A DNA stretch of 64,000 nt from Zeus faber (Eukaryota > Chordata > Actinopteri > Zeiformes > Zeidae): contig OY482854.1 in assembly GCA_960531495.1 (NCBI GenBank), positions 7,848,259 to 7,912,258 on the forward strand. The letters are read 5' to 3'. The position numbers were made by a program, and so were the translations under genes. This document shows positions 21,061 through 32,875 of the stretch, piece by piece. The notes beneath the pieces were generated by a model that ran no database searches, had not been told where the DNA came from, and saw only the letters and a list, made by a program, of their open reading frames with translations. The first letter of the stretch is position 1, and each line of letters starts with the position of its first letter.

Positions 21061-21989
21061 GCACTAAAATTTAATTGCACCTTATTGTCCTCAGTCCGTC
21101 TGCGCTGAACTTCCCTTGCTGTCTCCTGTCACCTGTCACTTTCTGCTGTCACCTGTCGCTGTCTGCCCTTATATACCTGCATGTATGCTTTGGCTTTAAT
21201 TGTGTTAGACTGATTTATGTATTTTATATACTGTGCTCTTTATGTGTCTTTTATTTTTTATTATTGTTCTGCATGCTTAGAAATGATCTTAATAACTTTG
21301 TTATTTCAATCTTATATTCTGTTTTTATATTCTCTTTTTAGGGTGACTGTAACATCTGTCCAGGGACTACTGATGAAAAATAGCATCTTGGCTAACTCTG
21401 GTGCATTTACAGAAATGTTTATAAATGTGCACTGTCCCTGTTAGATAAACTAACAAATATGATTAATTGTAAATGAAAACACTGGCAGCAAAACAGCCAT
21501 TGCAAATCGGCAACCTCTTCCCTCTGGCCTCCTGAGAGTTTCTAGTTTGAATTTAATTGTCAAATACTTGATAACAATGCAGGCATCATAACCTGTAATG
21601 GGATTCTTAGTCTCAGAGCTAACAAAACTTTACATAATTGGTGAAAAGGGCATAGTAGTGATTTAAATTAAACAATATTTAAAAATCAAATTAAAAAAAA
21701 TCAAAGATGCAAAGAAGCAGTGTCGTATACATAATATAAAAGTATTTACCTAATGAAAGATGAAGTATAATTCAGAGAATAATAATAGTGGCAGTCAACT
21801 TGATTGGGCAATAGCCGTGGGTCAAAACAATACAGTGTCATACTGAATGGGTGCCATGAAATACTTGATACATTAAAGTGACTAGTGGTTGACAATGTAG
21901 ATAATAGATTTCCTTGTGTGTGTGTGGGGTAAGGAACCAATCACTGTAGTTTGTGTGTATGGTGTGTATGTAAGTGTTAAGTGTGAGCT
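21061..21989. other. No gene recognised
   Basis: AT-rich. The left part may hold the 3' UTR of the preceding LINE, with CTGTCACCTGTC repeated three times at 21121-21165. The right part approaches the 3' end of an L2-like LINE on the other strand. Confidence 0.45.
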
Positions 21990-22099
21990 GTAGCCTGATG
22001 GCTTGAGGGTCTCTGAAACTGCTGGTTTGGGTTCGGATGCTTCTGTACCGCCTGCCAGACGGCAGGAGCGTGAAAAGTCTGTGGCCTGGATAACTGGGA

Positions 22100-23040
22100 T
22101 CAGAGAGGATCCACTGTGCCTTCCTCCTGCAGTGCTGGCTGTAGAGGTCTTTTGTTGGCTGGCAGTTCAGTCCTGGTGGTGCATTGTGCTGATATCACCA
22201 CCCTCTGCAGAGCTTCGCGGTTGAGGGCGGTGCAGCTTCTGTACCAAGCTGTGATGCTGCCAGTCCGGATACTCTCAATGGTAAACCTGTAGAAGTTGGT
22301 GAGTATCCTACAGCTAAACCTCTCCTCTGCTGTTGCCTCGATGTGGATGGGGCATGCCCCTCCTCCCTGCAGCCTCCCGTAATCCACAATCACCTCCTTG
22401 GTCTTGAGGTTGTCCAGACACCACAATGTCAGGGCTCTCACCTCAGCTCTGTAGGCCAACTTGCCCCTGTCTGTGAATCAGACAATTATGGTGGTGTCAT
22501 CTGTGAACTTGATGACAGTGTTGGAGTTGTTTGCCGCTGTGCACTTGTGGGTTGAACAGAGAGAACAGCGAGAGGGTGAGCACACATTACTGGGGGCACT
22601 GGTGCAAAGTTAAAGTGTGGAGGAGATGGCGTTGCTGATCCGAGCCGCCTGTGGTCTGCCTGCCAGGAAGTCTCGGATCCCGCTGCACATTGAGGGACTA
22701 ATGGGCAGTTCTCGGAACTTCATGACAAGTCTGGACGGCACTATGGTGTTAAAAGCTGTGCTGTAGTCAATGAACAGCTTCCGCACATAGGTGGTAAAGG
22801 GCAGTGTCCGATGTGAATGCTATGGCATCGTCTGCGAACCTGTTTGGCTTGAAGGCAAACTAGAGTGGGTCTAGTGTGGTGGGCAGGGAGGATGTAATGT
22901 GAACTTTGACTGTCCGCTCAAAGCACTTAATGACAATCGAGGTGAGTGCTATTGGGCGCTGGGCTGGGATGATGGCGGTCTTCTGAAAACATTTAGGGAC
23001 TACAGACTGGAGCAGTGAGAGATAGTCATCACAAGCTACC
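22100..23040 (-). pseudogene. L2-like LINE reverse transcriptase
   Basis: From the right: LLQSVVPKCFQKTAIIPA, RPIALTSIVIKCFERTVK, then SSLPTTLDPL (RT entry blocks). Further left come text on FNTIVPSRLVMK-type palm sequence (22760-22700) and, at 22459-22100, VRALTLWCLDNLKTKEVIVD, IESIRTGSITAWYRSCTALN and REALQRVV, the C-terminal part. The FADD box is in a broken stretch near 22500. Frame breaks throughout. Confidence 0.8.
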
Positions 23041-23045
23041 AGGGT

Positions 23046-23395
23046 GGATTCAAGATGTTTATTTGTCACATACATACATACATACGGGGTATGGTGCACA
23101 GCAAAAAGGTCTTGGGTTCGATTCCCACTTGGGGCGCCATTTGGTACTGCACTTTGGCGGGTTATCTCCCCATTAGGGGCCTTTCTGTGTGGAGTTTGTA
23201 TGTTTTCCCTGTGCTCACTTGAGGTTTCCTCCTTGTAAAATCAATAAGGACCCCCACCAAAAACATGCAGAACATTGTCCTCTGACCAGCGATTAACATT
23301 TGTAACTGGTCCCCTGGCGCGTCGCTGTATGCTGACCACTGCTCCTGGCTGCCCCCCGGACGAAGGACAAGCCAGGATAACTGATATATATATAG
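23046..23395 (+). mobile_element. tRNA-derived SINE (family S2), copy 2, within the L2-like LINE
   Basis: Box B-like GGTTCGATTCCCACTTGGG at 23115-23133 follows a degraded head. The body is TTTCTGTGTGGAGTTTGTAT, CCTGTGCTCACTTGAGG, CCACTGCTCCTGGCTGCCCC and GACGAAGGACAAGCCAGG, matching 8285-8668 in the opposite orientation. The first 40 bp (TTCAAGATGTTTATTTGTCACATAC-like) resemble an L2 3' tail. Confidence 0.75.
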
Positions 23396-23404
23396 TCTAT
23401 GCCA

Positions 23405-23860
23405 CTAAGAGCATCCTGTAGCGTGGCCTCTGATTGGTCCGACCATCGATTTACTCCCCTTGTCACTACCGACTACTTCCATGTATGATGCAAGGCTTGT
23501 AAAAAGGAAGCAACGAGATGGCCATGGAGTCCCTTTTCCTGAAAGCAGGGAGCGAAATAGTCTTGTATCCATTCTTGTATGGTGTGTAGCAGCATACAAA
23601 AAGTTATTTCTCCCCTGATGGCACACCCCAACCCTAACCCCAAATCTTTTTTCAGATTCGCCCTGTTAAAATCCCCATCAACCACTACAGCCACGTTGGG
23701 ATGTATTTTTTTTACTCTGTACAACAGATCATATAGATCAAATAGTGCTTTGTCTGTGTCCGCTTGCGGTGGAATAAAAATGGCCGTGATGATGACCGTG
23801 CTGAACTCCTGGGGGAGGTTAGGGTTAGGGTCTCCACCGGCCACTCTGGATCAGCGGATA
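23405..23860 (-). pseudogene. L2-like LINE apurinic endonuclease fragment
   Basis: The minus frame 23844-23473 reads FSTVIITAIFIPPQADTDKA then VVVDGDFNRANLKK: the GDFN motif of AP-type LINE endonucleases, which nick target DNA. The following residues (IQEWIQDYFAPCFQEKG) correspond to the region before the final SDH motif, which I do not see. It belongs with the RT at 22100-23040. Confidence 0.8.
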
Positions 23861-24179
23861 AAATGTCCCAAAGTTTATATCTACGACTTCATCGTGGTCA
23901 TAGGAGATCACTGCTGATGAGTTTTTGACGGATCATGTAGTAAAACCATTTGATCATGAAGTAAAACAAAAAAAAAATACTCAAATGTGTGTAATCTACA
24001 CAGAGTGTTCGCGCAGGCGACAACAGGGGGCAGTGCCAAGCAGCTATATATGAGCGGCTGCGCCAAGCCGCTATTGATTCAACTTCATAATTTCTCTCCA
24101 CTACGGCTGTTACCAGAGAGACGAGGGCTGCCTCCCCGAAGCTTTTAGGAGGTTGAGGTGGTAAATTTGGATAGCCCCT
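23861..24179. other. Unassigned stretch between LINE and gypsy integrase
   Basis: A TATA-like GCTATATATGAGCGG at 24042-24056 follows a GC-rich GCGCAGGCGACAACAGGGGG. This could be a promoter or LTR remnant, but no terminal repeat is evident. Confidence 0.35.
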
Positions 24180-24860
24180 TGTCTGAGCATACAATCAACA
24201 TCCAACCCTCGCTGTGTGACTTCAAAAGGGCCCTTGAGACTTGGCTGAGCCCCTCTGTCATACAGGCACCATTACCGTTCCTGCGCCTGAAGCAAATCCT
24301 CTTGTGACAATTCTCTAAGTGTTTGGAGTTTTGCTTTCGGATCCAAGACGTATTGAATCTCAGCTTTTCTTAAGCAGGTACAACACACCCCTGGGCATTC
24401 TACCAAAGAGAAGCTCAAAGGGGGAAAATCCCTTGGAGGCCTGGGGAACCTCCTGCACTGCAAATAACAGACAGTCCAACCACCTATCCTAATTTTGGCT
24501 GTCCTCGTGAATGAAGTTAGGAACCACATTCATCAGCATAATATTGAACCGTTCCACCAGACCATCTGTCATGCTGTTCTGGATGGAGCGAATGGCCAAC
24601 AATGCATACTGTTCAGAGAATAGAGTGTGTGTGGCATAAATGAAGTGCCTTAATCAGCCAGAATCACAATCCGGATTCTGACTCAGGAAATAACATGAAA
24701 CTCCACCTCCCTGGTAAAATCGTCGTGCAGTCTAATGGTCTGATAAATTCCGATCCAATTCTTTCAAAGGGGACCTCAAATAAGGGAAATAGATGCAGGG
24801 GATGTGCTTTTGGGGTGGCCGGCGGATTGATGAACTGGCATTTACAGCAGGATCCATTCC
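24180..24860 (-). pseudogene. Ty3/gypsy integrase fragment
   Basis: Read on the minus strand: CQFINPPATPKAHPLHLFPL (end of the zinc-binding part), FEVPFERIGSEFIRPLD (start of the catalytic core), SMTDGLVERFNIMLMN (helix with the conserved Glu region), then CLLFAVQEVPQASKGFSPFE and LLFGRMPRGVL, and a C-terminal LQTLRELSQEDLLQAQER. This is the standard fish gypsy integrase order. Stops and indels abound. Integrase joins element cDNA to host DNA. The RT fragment at 18110-18610 is on the wrong side for this to be one simple element, so these are probably two copies. Confidence 0.8.
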
Positions 24861-25152
24861 ATCATCGCGTGTTTGCACTTGTTGTCTGTGCCTGGCGCCG
24901 GCGGCCTGGGTTCTGCACTTACAGGTGCGCCTTGGTTTATGCTACTTGGGGCCATGCGTGGGTGTTGCTCAGCAAGCTCCTGGCTTCTCTGGAAGCTGGG
25001 GATCATCTGTGGCTGCAGGACATTGTGCTTGGCGCTTTAATGCAGTGGTGGAGTGTCTATAAGGCTGCGGGACTCTTGCAGGGCCTTGCTTGGAGGCGCT
25101 ACGATTGAATTCCTACCTCATACACCAGAATTAATTGGGACAAGTCCTGTGG

Positions 25153-25183
<31 letters not shown>

Positions 25184-25434
25184 AGAAGTACGGGTGAGTG
25201 GGAGCTAAGCCAGTGGACACCAGTTGACCATCGATTTTCATCAGCTGGTCAAAGGCTGAGCTTAGCTCGACATGACTGCTCGAGCAGGAAATCTGCCAGG
25301 GGGCTGACCTCAGAAGCTTCTGTGTTCTCCCTTGGAGGACCCTCTAGCTCTCTCCCCTCAGCCACATCGGACCACCCCCACTACCTCCTTAACAAGTCTA
25401 TGTTGGAGAAATTCTCCTGTGTGGTCGGAGAGGT
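24861..25434. other. Unassigned; contains a short (AC)n tract
   Basis: A (CA) run of 13 units lies at 25153-25178. TTGGAGAAATTCTCC at 25399-25413 resembles the terminal bases of the nearby LTR family over about 20 bp only. No gene supported. Confidence 0.4.
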
Positions 25435-27470
25435 TTATCTGCCCGCTACAGGAAAACAAAAGAGAAATGACCTGGTTTGCTTCGTAGCAAGATAAAGGCT
25501 ACAGCATGAAATCAACCCAATAACTCCGGTACCAAGTTTCCCAGCATAGAATGCAACAAGACGTAATTCATCTCCATAAGATTGCAACAACACAGCTAAC
25601 ATAAAATCATCTCCCTCATCCACAGTTAAAGTGATCTAGCCAACCCAACATGGAGCTGGTGCAAAATAATGTTTGAAAGGCAACAAAACATTGTTCCGTC
25701 TATGGCTGGGCAAGCATTGCCTCATTTCACAATGTGAATACAATTTAAAAACCCCAACACCCCAGAAAGGCCATGCCAGGGTACGACCCGGAGGTGAAAA
25801 ATAAAATAAATGTCATGACTCACATAGTGAACGTTCTTTTGTGCCGGCTGGAGTTATAAGGGAAAATAACTCAGTCACTATGTGACGATTTTGAATTAAA
25901 TAGTTTAGGAGGGCCTGCCTGACTCCTCATCTGCGAACAGACCTGTAAATCATCTACATATTGGATCAATGTGCTGCCATTCATAAACTCGAAACCACCT
26001 AAATTTTCACCCAATACAGCAGATGACACTGCCGGTGACTCCGCATATCCTTTTGGCATGCAAGTCCATGTGTAATGTTTCCCTGGAAAAGAGAAAGTGA
26101 ACCAAGATTGTGAGTGCCAGTCAACTGTGATGCTAAAGAAAAGCAATTGCAAGGACAATAACAGTGAAACATTTTGATGTACCCTGTGTAAAATTTAAAC
26201 AGCTATAAACGTTGTTCGTGGACAGACTAACCGTTAGAGAGGAAATTGGAGACAAATACTTTAGGTTAATAAAGTATTTTATCTTGTGCAACAGGATCCA
26301 AGGTTGTACAAGAGGAGCAGTTTCAGTGTAACAACACAACAGAATGTTACAGAGGAAGTGCTCAATTCTCACTGGAGAACTTGAGCTTTTCATACAATCT
26401 TCTTGGAGTGGGAAACTGAGGAGCTGCTGGGAAGAAGGTCAGTAGATGTCTCAACGCCCCTGCGTAGATTATTGATGGGGCAGTTTCGTACTATCAGTAC
26501 TATCTGTTGAGGTTTCCTTCCTCCTCTTTACGACACAGAAAGTGACTAGTTTACTTCCTTTTTATGACAGGAACTCTACTTAGCCTTGGAAGGACAAACC
26601 GAGTATACAAACATCGTACAGGAGTTAACCTGAAAGGCATAGCAATAATACGTGAACTCTTACGAAGCATTTAGAAGGATAAACAGAGTACACATATGTT
26701 GTACAAGAGTTCACGTGAAAGGCACAGCAATATATGTTATAAAATTCTAATAACACCCGGGACTTGAGAACAAATCGTAGTGGGATTAGATACAACAGGC
26801 GCCCTGAGGTGAACAGTGTCATTAACAGCGTGCAAATCCATAAGAAAACGCCACAACTCTCCATCCGCCTTCTTAACAGGCAGTATTGGCGTATTGCATG
26901 GAAATGAGGGACATGGTACAACAATGCTTGCTTCTATAAGCGATTCAAACACTAGGGTCATACCTTACACTGCGTCTGGTCGCAACAGATATTGTGGTTT
27001 AAGTGGTCGGTAGGAGGATTTGTGTGTGACCAAGAGGGTGTTGCTCCCCTTCATTATTCCAAGATCATATTTGGTTTTGGCCCAGAGTATCTCTGGCACA
27101 CTCTCTAATGCAGGGTGTCCCTCACCATTAAAGTTAGCAAAAATCCTTGTTGCGTTTTCTTTTCTTGTAACAACAGGGTGGAGGTGGATTGATCGTAACC
27201 TGTAATGGTGGATTGATAAGGAAACCACCAAACATTACTTTTTGGGCTAAATTGACTCCTGTCAGGATGCACCTGCCAATCTGTTATGCAAGGACATTTG
27301 GCAATCCAAGGGCCAATAGATTGTGAGGATAAATTTGATAATTTTGCCAACGACACATGCGGAAGGGAATCATAAACATCATAGTAAGCATCCTGTGTTG
27401 GGGTCAAATCGACCGTTAATGCACAATACTTTGGTGAGCAGAGAATTCCTTTCCCTGATCGGTACAATAT
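25435..27470 (-). pseudogene. ERV-2: decayed endogenous retrovirus pol (linker, RT, connection)
   Basis: Leftwards on the minus strand: linker text LPHVSLAKLSNLSSQSIGPW (27467-27105), IFANFNGEGHPALESVPEIL and LVTHKSSYRPLKPQYLLRPD (27231-26965), RT entry LIEASIVVPCPSFPCNTPIL then VKKADGELWRF (26961-26737). After a foreign stretch, RT resumes with FTFSFPGKHYTWTCMPKGYA and an intact YVDD box at 25949-25960. The connection region at 25623-25435 reads EGDDFMLAVLLQSYGDELRL. The gap at 26160-26740 is unassigned and may be an insertion. Gag and protease are missing between the LTR and the linker. Dead copy; frames are discontinuous. Confidence 0.8.
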
Positions 27471-27654
27471 CTCAGTAAGTCCTCACCTTAATTTGTTCAG
27501 AATTCTAGTGTTATCTCTGCTGGATCTGCCTGTCATGTCCAGACAACTCATTCTTGGATATCTTACGGCCAGTCCCTGACTGCCATTTTGCACACAACCA
27601 GGGCATGAAGTGGTGCAACAGAGTCAAGCAGAGAATCCCATCCCTGTCACCAAA
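27471..27654 (-). other. ERV-2 leader with putative primer-binding site
   Basis: Immediately inside the LTR the minus strand reads ATTTGGTGACAGGGATGGGA, the position of a tRNA primer-binding site. The tRNA cannot be assigned by eye. Only about 180 bp separate it from pol sequence, so gag and protease were deleted. Confidence 0.45.
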
Positions 27655-27995
27655 TTGTTGGAGAAATTGTCTTGTGAGGCAGTCAGGCAAATAAGGAGAT
27701 TGATCAGGAGGCAATTGGAACAAAAAGCAGCCTTAGCTGGATATTTATTCAAACAGAAATAAAGATGCTTGTCTTTTCAGACAACCATAAAATTCCATGC
27801 CGTTGCGTGCAGTCGGGAATGGCAGCCCAGCCTCCCAGCTATCAGGAGAGAGTGAGTGAGGTGAAAACAGAACAGCTTTTCAATCCTCTACTAAATACCT
27901 CAATCTTCTGCAGTTGCTTCCATTTCCAGTTGCCAGTGCTGGCCCTCCCCACCAGCAGATGGCGCCAAAACCACTGCCCACTGCCACAAAGACAT
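27655..27995 (-). mobile_element. LTR, copy 2 (5' LTR of ERV-2)
   Basis: The minus strand starts TGTGGCAGTGGGCAGTGG and includes GCCATCTGCTGGTGGGGAG, AGGATTGAAAAGCTGTTC and a polyadenylation region CTTTATTTCTGTTTGAATAA. It ends GACAATTTCTCCAACA, a TG...CA boundary. It is followed by a primer-site-like sequence and ERV-2 pol in the same orientation, so it is the 5' LTR. Related to 17755-18080. Confidence 0.8.
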
Positions 27996-28120
27996 ATACA
28001 GTATATAGTTTATAGTATACAGTAAATACAGTAAAATTTACATAGTATATATTCACTTTACATAGTATATATCTATATAGTATATAATAATACATGATAA
28101 TAACATAATAAGATATTAGA
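27996..28120. repeat. Degenerate TATA/ACAGTA-rich tract
   Basis: Irregular repeats of ATAGTATAT, ACAGTATATAG and ACATAGTATATA. Related in style to the arrays at 38755 and 45960. Confidence 0.5.
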
Positions 28121-30978
28121 ATAGTAGGTTTAGTTACCTTAGTTCTCATGCAATTCAGTTGTTCTTCGTACATGCATAGATCACATGGTGCTGCACATTC
28201 CAACACTCCTCTTTTGCTAAGGATTAAAGTTTGAATTCAGATTGAGCTGTTTGCAGAGGTAGGGTCGGTTTTTCGTGTAGCCATAGCAGTGGGGGGAGCC
28301 TCGAAGTTATTACAGCTTGTCCTTAGGTAGTTCAACTTATTTTTCTTCCTGCATTAATTATTAAAATAACTTTGCTGTGCTGAGGGATAACCATAGCCTT
28401 ATGATAGTTGACAAGGCGTTTGCAACAATCTTAGGTGAATGATCACAGAGAAAATAATTTGTGTTGCAGATAAGCGAAGATAAGCGACCGAAGAGATCAA
28501 TAACTTAAAACACACAAAAAAATACTATACCCGCTATACATATGTACTTAAAAAAGTACAAACTATGTACTTGTTGAAGTACATATGTTAATTTTTTGAC
28601 ACACATATAACTAAAATTAACATGACTTAGCACCTTGGCCTCTGTTTGTCCACTGCGGTTTTCAAAGAACAATTAAAGAACCATTATGTAATGATGACTG
28701 ACAGAACAATTCGGTGAGAGAATTGAACATCACAAACATATAACTTGATAGCTTGATGGGACGTGCGATCTTGTTGGATCGCATATGAACATTGGGATTT
28801 ATGCAGTGGTGAAAGCATACTCCAGAATATCACAATAAAAGTGAAATTACCAGAAGGACATTTCTGCTTGAGTCAAAGTATAAAAGTTGTTGATTTCAAA
28901 CTTTCTTAAAGTATTAAAAGTACTTGTCATATCCAGTGCCCTGATATAATGATCTATAATGCAGCATAAAGTCTGTCTTGTACATTGTTTGTTCAGATGA
29001 ATGCTTATGCACGCATATCCTGACTACAATTTACAAAAATAATAGGATAATAATTGGGATTTATTTTTAATAACTAAAGTTATTGGGCTGTTTTGGAAAT
29101 GTATATATATATTGTTATATTTTATATACTGTTAATTGAGTATGTTTTGCATGCATCTTGATAATCTGTTGTGACCAAAAAGGTCCAGTCCTGGGCCAGG
29201 AAAATGGCTGGATCTCTGACTGATGCTTTTATTAGTTCTGGTCTATTAGAAATAGGAAGAAAAACACAGGAAGCTTGCAGAGTCTGATGTGAATAGGTTT
29301 ATTGTGTATCTGTAGGCCTGATGAACTGTACTGTTGGACCTACCTACTGTATATACCCAAGATGTCTACTTCTTTTACCACCTGCCCTGCCCCTTTTGGT
29401 GCAGGGAACCAGTCACAGTCTTGTGGGATGTATCCCAAGGAACTAGTCACAGTTTTCGGGATGCACCAATTTTTCAGGGAATCCTTCGAGGGCTCAAATG
29501 AAATATTGGTGTCTTTGTCCAGGCCTGTTTTGCAGAATAATGAGTTTAACTGCCATTTCCTTGAAACCAGTATTTTTGTATTTTCGTAGCATATATTTTT
29601 TACAAAGGTTGTTAATACACACAACTTGAACATTTATGGGCTTATGGCTTATAATACATGTAACCATTTTTTTTTTGTTTCATGCGGTTTTAATTAGTTG
29701 CATGGATTATAGTTTCATGGACTCGTGGCTCAATGTATCAGTCAACAGGTCTTTGTCATGTTGGTTTATGTGAGGGTGGTTGTTTGGCCGCTAATGGCTC
29801 ACTTGAATATGTCAGCAAGTCTCTTGTCAGCTTATAGCTCACTTGAATGTGTCAGCCTGTCTGTCCTGTGGGTTAAGTAAGGGTGGTCATGTGGGTCATG
29901 TGGGTTGTCATGCGGGCAATGTTGTTGGTTATAATTAATCACAACAAAACAAAATAAGCTCTTACAAGGAAAAACCAAAACAATCAAAAATATGTTTAAA
30001 AAAACATTAAATACACATATTTTGTTTTCACGCATTCTAAAAACGTTTGTTGTCCCTCCAAATGTCTATTTTTTTATATTATAACAAAAATATTAAAATA
30101 TGAATATTTAAATGTATGAATATATGTTTTCATAATAACATTCGCACACAAATTTCAAAGTTTTCCAATCCCTGTATGTATGCGTAAGTTACAAACACAC
30201 AATCTTTCCTCTCCATCCCCATCTCCCTCTCTCTAGCAGATGTCTGCTGACAGTGTGTGTGATGTGTGGAGCTGCAGCCGCTGCATCTGCATGAGTTGCC
30301 GCCAAAGTCGTTCTGCCGTGATTGCACTAACAGTGTTAAATGTTTGCATTTTAGCACCTGCCGTCACTGGCGAGAATTACCCTACACCTGGCATCGGAGC
30401 TGACCATTGCTAATTACTGCAAATGTGAGCTTGGTTTTCATTCTTACTCACAAAAAAAGATTTAGCCAAAAGGGAAGAACAGATTTTATAGCTGCGCTGT
30501 ATTATTGTAACGTGTCCTTCAAATTCCGAATCAATCAAACTTTCCCTCTGAACTGCTGCAATAACTCTGTCCTGTGGATGACCCATATGATGACAAGAGC
30601 ACAGTTTTTTGTTATAGAGAACCGCCACCAGTCCCCCTCTTTGGAGAGCTATTTTACGATGTTTGAGTCTATAAACAACTAATCACTATTCCAAGAGGGG
30701 GAGAATCACCACGGGTGAGACAAATAAACATGGAACCAAACCACAATATTTACATGGAAAAAAACATAAACATCAGATGACGTGTATTGAAAAAACAGAG
30801 TTAATGAAGTCTAGGAAAACTGGAACAGCAATTGTGCACGTGGCCTCTTCCTGTCATAGTTATGGCAGTAAATGAGTAAGAAAAGGAGAGGGATGTAACC
30901 AGGAGGGTGTTGGGGTGTGTTTAAAGCAGGTGCTGGTGGTCTGTGTGTGCCTGTGAGGGGACCGCCTGTATATATATT
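28121..30978. other. No supported gene
   Basis: AT-rich. An inverted repeat pairs TACATATGTACTT (28536-28548) with AAGTACATATGT (28577-28588). Two imperfect direct repeats of a 30-bp unit (GGAACCAGTCACAGTCTTGT at 29405 and GGAACTAGTCACAGTTTTCG at 29438) lie in a frame that is open on both strands (29302-29633); the open frame has no known motif. Confidence 0.5.
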
Positions 30979-30980
30979 TG

Positions 30981-31039
<59 letters not shown>
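30979..31039 (+). repeat. (GT)n microsatellite inside or at the end of an L1-like LINE
   Basis: About 30 GT units with one TTT interruption, directly adjoining the C-terminal coding end of the L1-like element on its 3' side. Confidence 0.95.
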
Positions 31040-31040
<1 letters not shown>

Positions 31041-32875
31041 TTGGCAAGGAGATCAAAACGGGTTGGTTGTGTTTAAGTTGTGGGTCAATTGGGGAAAGGT
31101 CACCGAAGAGACATGGAGAGGGGGAGACTGTGCTGTGACCAAGAAGGGTTGATAGCTTCTTGGTGATGTTGGTCCAGAATGTTTGGATAGGTGAGTAGAG
31201 CCAGAGCCTCTCTGGTAGTAATGAAATAGTGAGAACAAACGTCTTTATCCATTAAATCCATTTTGAACATTTTGTGTTGGGTGATATGGGCTCTGTGCAG
31301 AATCTTAAATTGGATAGGTCGCATTTTGGAATTGTGCGTCATAGAAAAGGCGAAGCAAATAAGCTTCCACAAGTTGATTTTGGTGGAAACAGCAAGGTCT
31401 CATTTCCTTTCCATGGGAGGTAAAGATAAAGTGTCATCTGTATTTAATAAAAGTTTTTATATCAATCAATCATCGAAGGTCGTTGTAGGATGTTGTTTGT
31501 CAATTTGATTTTAACTTTTAGAGACTGCTGCAAAAGAAGGAATTGCAGAAAACTGTGGCCATCGATATTATACCTAAGGTTGGGAAGGATATAAGCTAAT
31601 TGTTTTCAAAAATGTGCTTGAGATGAGTAATTCCTTGTGCTTTCCAAGACCTGAAGATTATTGGTCTGTTTTAACCAGAAAATCCACTTGTGCCCGATTG
31701 GAGTGAATTTGTTTGGAGATAGATTGTGACCACTGAGTTTGTTGTATCTCCACCAGAATGACAGAGTCGTTGCGATTAATGGGTTTTTAAAGCAATTATG
31801 TTTCCTTATTGATTCATTAAGGAATGGGAGATAAGATATTGATCAATCCTGACATTCTGTATGTTCAATGTCTCGCCATTCATGGGCCAATTGTTGCTCT
31901 GGTTGTAACCATTTAATTATAAATTGAAGGTAGTTTGCTAAATAGTAGTATCTGAAGTTTTGGGCTGCTAGGCCTCCACAGTCTTGGTTTTTCTGTAGTG
32001 TTGCTAGTTTAATTCTCAGTTTCTTGTATTTCCAATATAATTTATTGATTATTGAGTCTAGAGTATTAAACCACTTTACTGTTGGTTGGACTGGATTCAT
32101 TGAAAATATAATTTTTTTGGTAGTATATTCATTTTCACTGTTGCTATCCTACCAATTAGTGAGATGGGTAGGTTGCTCCATCGAATTAGGTCTTCTTCAT
32201 GGATTTGAGCAATGGAATAAAGTAAAGGGTAAACAAATCTGACAGATTGGTGGAGATATCAATTTCAAGGTAGCTAGTGTTGTCCATAGTGATGGTTAAG
32301 GGAAGTTTCTGGGTTACTACTGCATTCCAGTCTTCCCCACAGAATGGTAAGACTTTGGCTTTTGCAACAAAATATCATCTGCATATAAACTTATTTTTTT
32401 GAGTTTGTATTCCAATAATATTAATATTTTGACGGATGGCTGCCACAAGGGGTTCAATAAAGATGGCGAATAGTAAAGGGGAGAGCGGACATCCTTGTAT
32501 TGTGCCATGTTGTAGAGCGAAACACTGTGAAGTGTAACAATTGGTGATGACAGAAGCAGATGGTGAGTACAGAATTGAGATCCATTGAATGAGTGACTCT
32601 CCAAAGCCAAATTTGTTGAGGGTGGAAAAGAGATATGTCCAATTAATTCTGTCAAAAGCATTTTTGTTATCTAAAGAAGTAATAACAGTATTTAAGTTGG
32701 TCCTTTGAGATATGCTGATCAGAGTGAATAAGCGGGGCATATTGGTGGATGAGTGTCTGCCCTTGACAATGCCTGTTTGGTCTGGGTGAATTATACATGG
32801 AATTGTTGGTTTTCTTTTCTGTTGGTTAGTGTTTTTCTAATAATCTTTAAATCGCAATTAATTAGGCTTCACTCT
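31040..32875 (-). mobile_element. L1-like LINE, 3' half, minus strand
   Basis: About 1.8 kb of minus-strand sequence encodes the RT to C-terminus of an L1/Tx1-group ORF2 without its endonuclease, i.e. a 5'-truncated insertion. The 3' end merges into a (GT)n tract at 30979-31039. No A-rich tail is apparent. Confidence 0.85.
31050..32740 (-). pseudogene. L1-like ORF2 fragment: reverse transcriptase and C-terminal domain
   Basis: RT palm: SLDNKNAFDRINWTYLFSTL and FGFGESLIQWISILYS, then GTIQGCPLSPLLFAIFIEPL (motif B). The active site reads KISLYADDILLQ with YADD at 32374-32385, in a different frame from the preceding block. The middle section reads KLYWKYKKLRIKLATLQKNQ then CGGLAAQNFRYYYLANYLQF (32030-31900). 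The C-terminus reads FSMTHNSKMRPIQFKILHRA near 31330, continuing to about 31050. Typical fish L1 ORF2 with several frameshifts and stops. It would copy its own RNA at a nicked target, but this copy is inactive. Confidence 0.9.

Larger units (their letters stand above)
21990..23860 (-). mobile_element. L2-like LINE, minus strand, split by SINE S2
   Basis: On the minus strand an endonuclease part (23860-23405) is followed by RT parts (23040-22100) and a 3' region ending near 21990. Order and orientation agree with one element, interrupted by an S2 SINE at 23046-23395. Related copies are at 43890-44710 (3' end only) and 60490-62254 (RT to 3' end). Confidence 0.8.

Noticed and set aside
25399..25420. 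Match to the LTR terminus (TTGGAGAAATT)
   Set aside because: Only about 20 bp agree and neighbouring sequence is unrelated to the LTR, so a third LTR cannot be supported.
29302..29633. 95-97 codon frames open on both strands
   Set aside because: Contains an internal 30-bp direct repeat, has no recognisable domain and no sign of splicing or codon bias.
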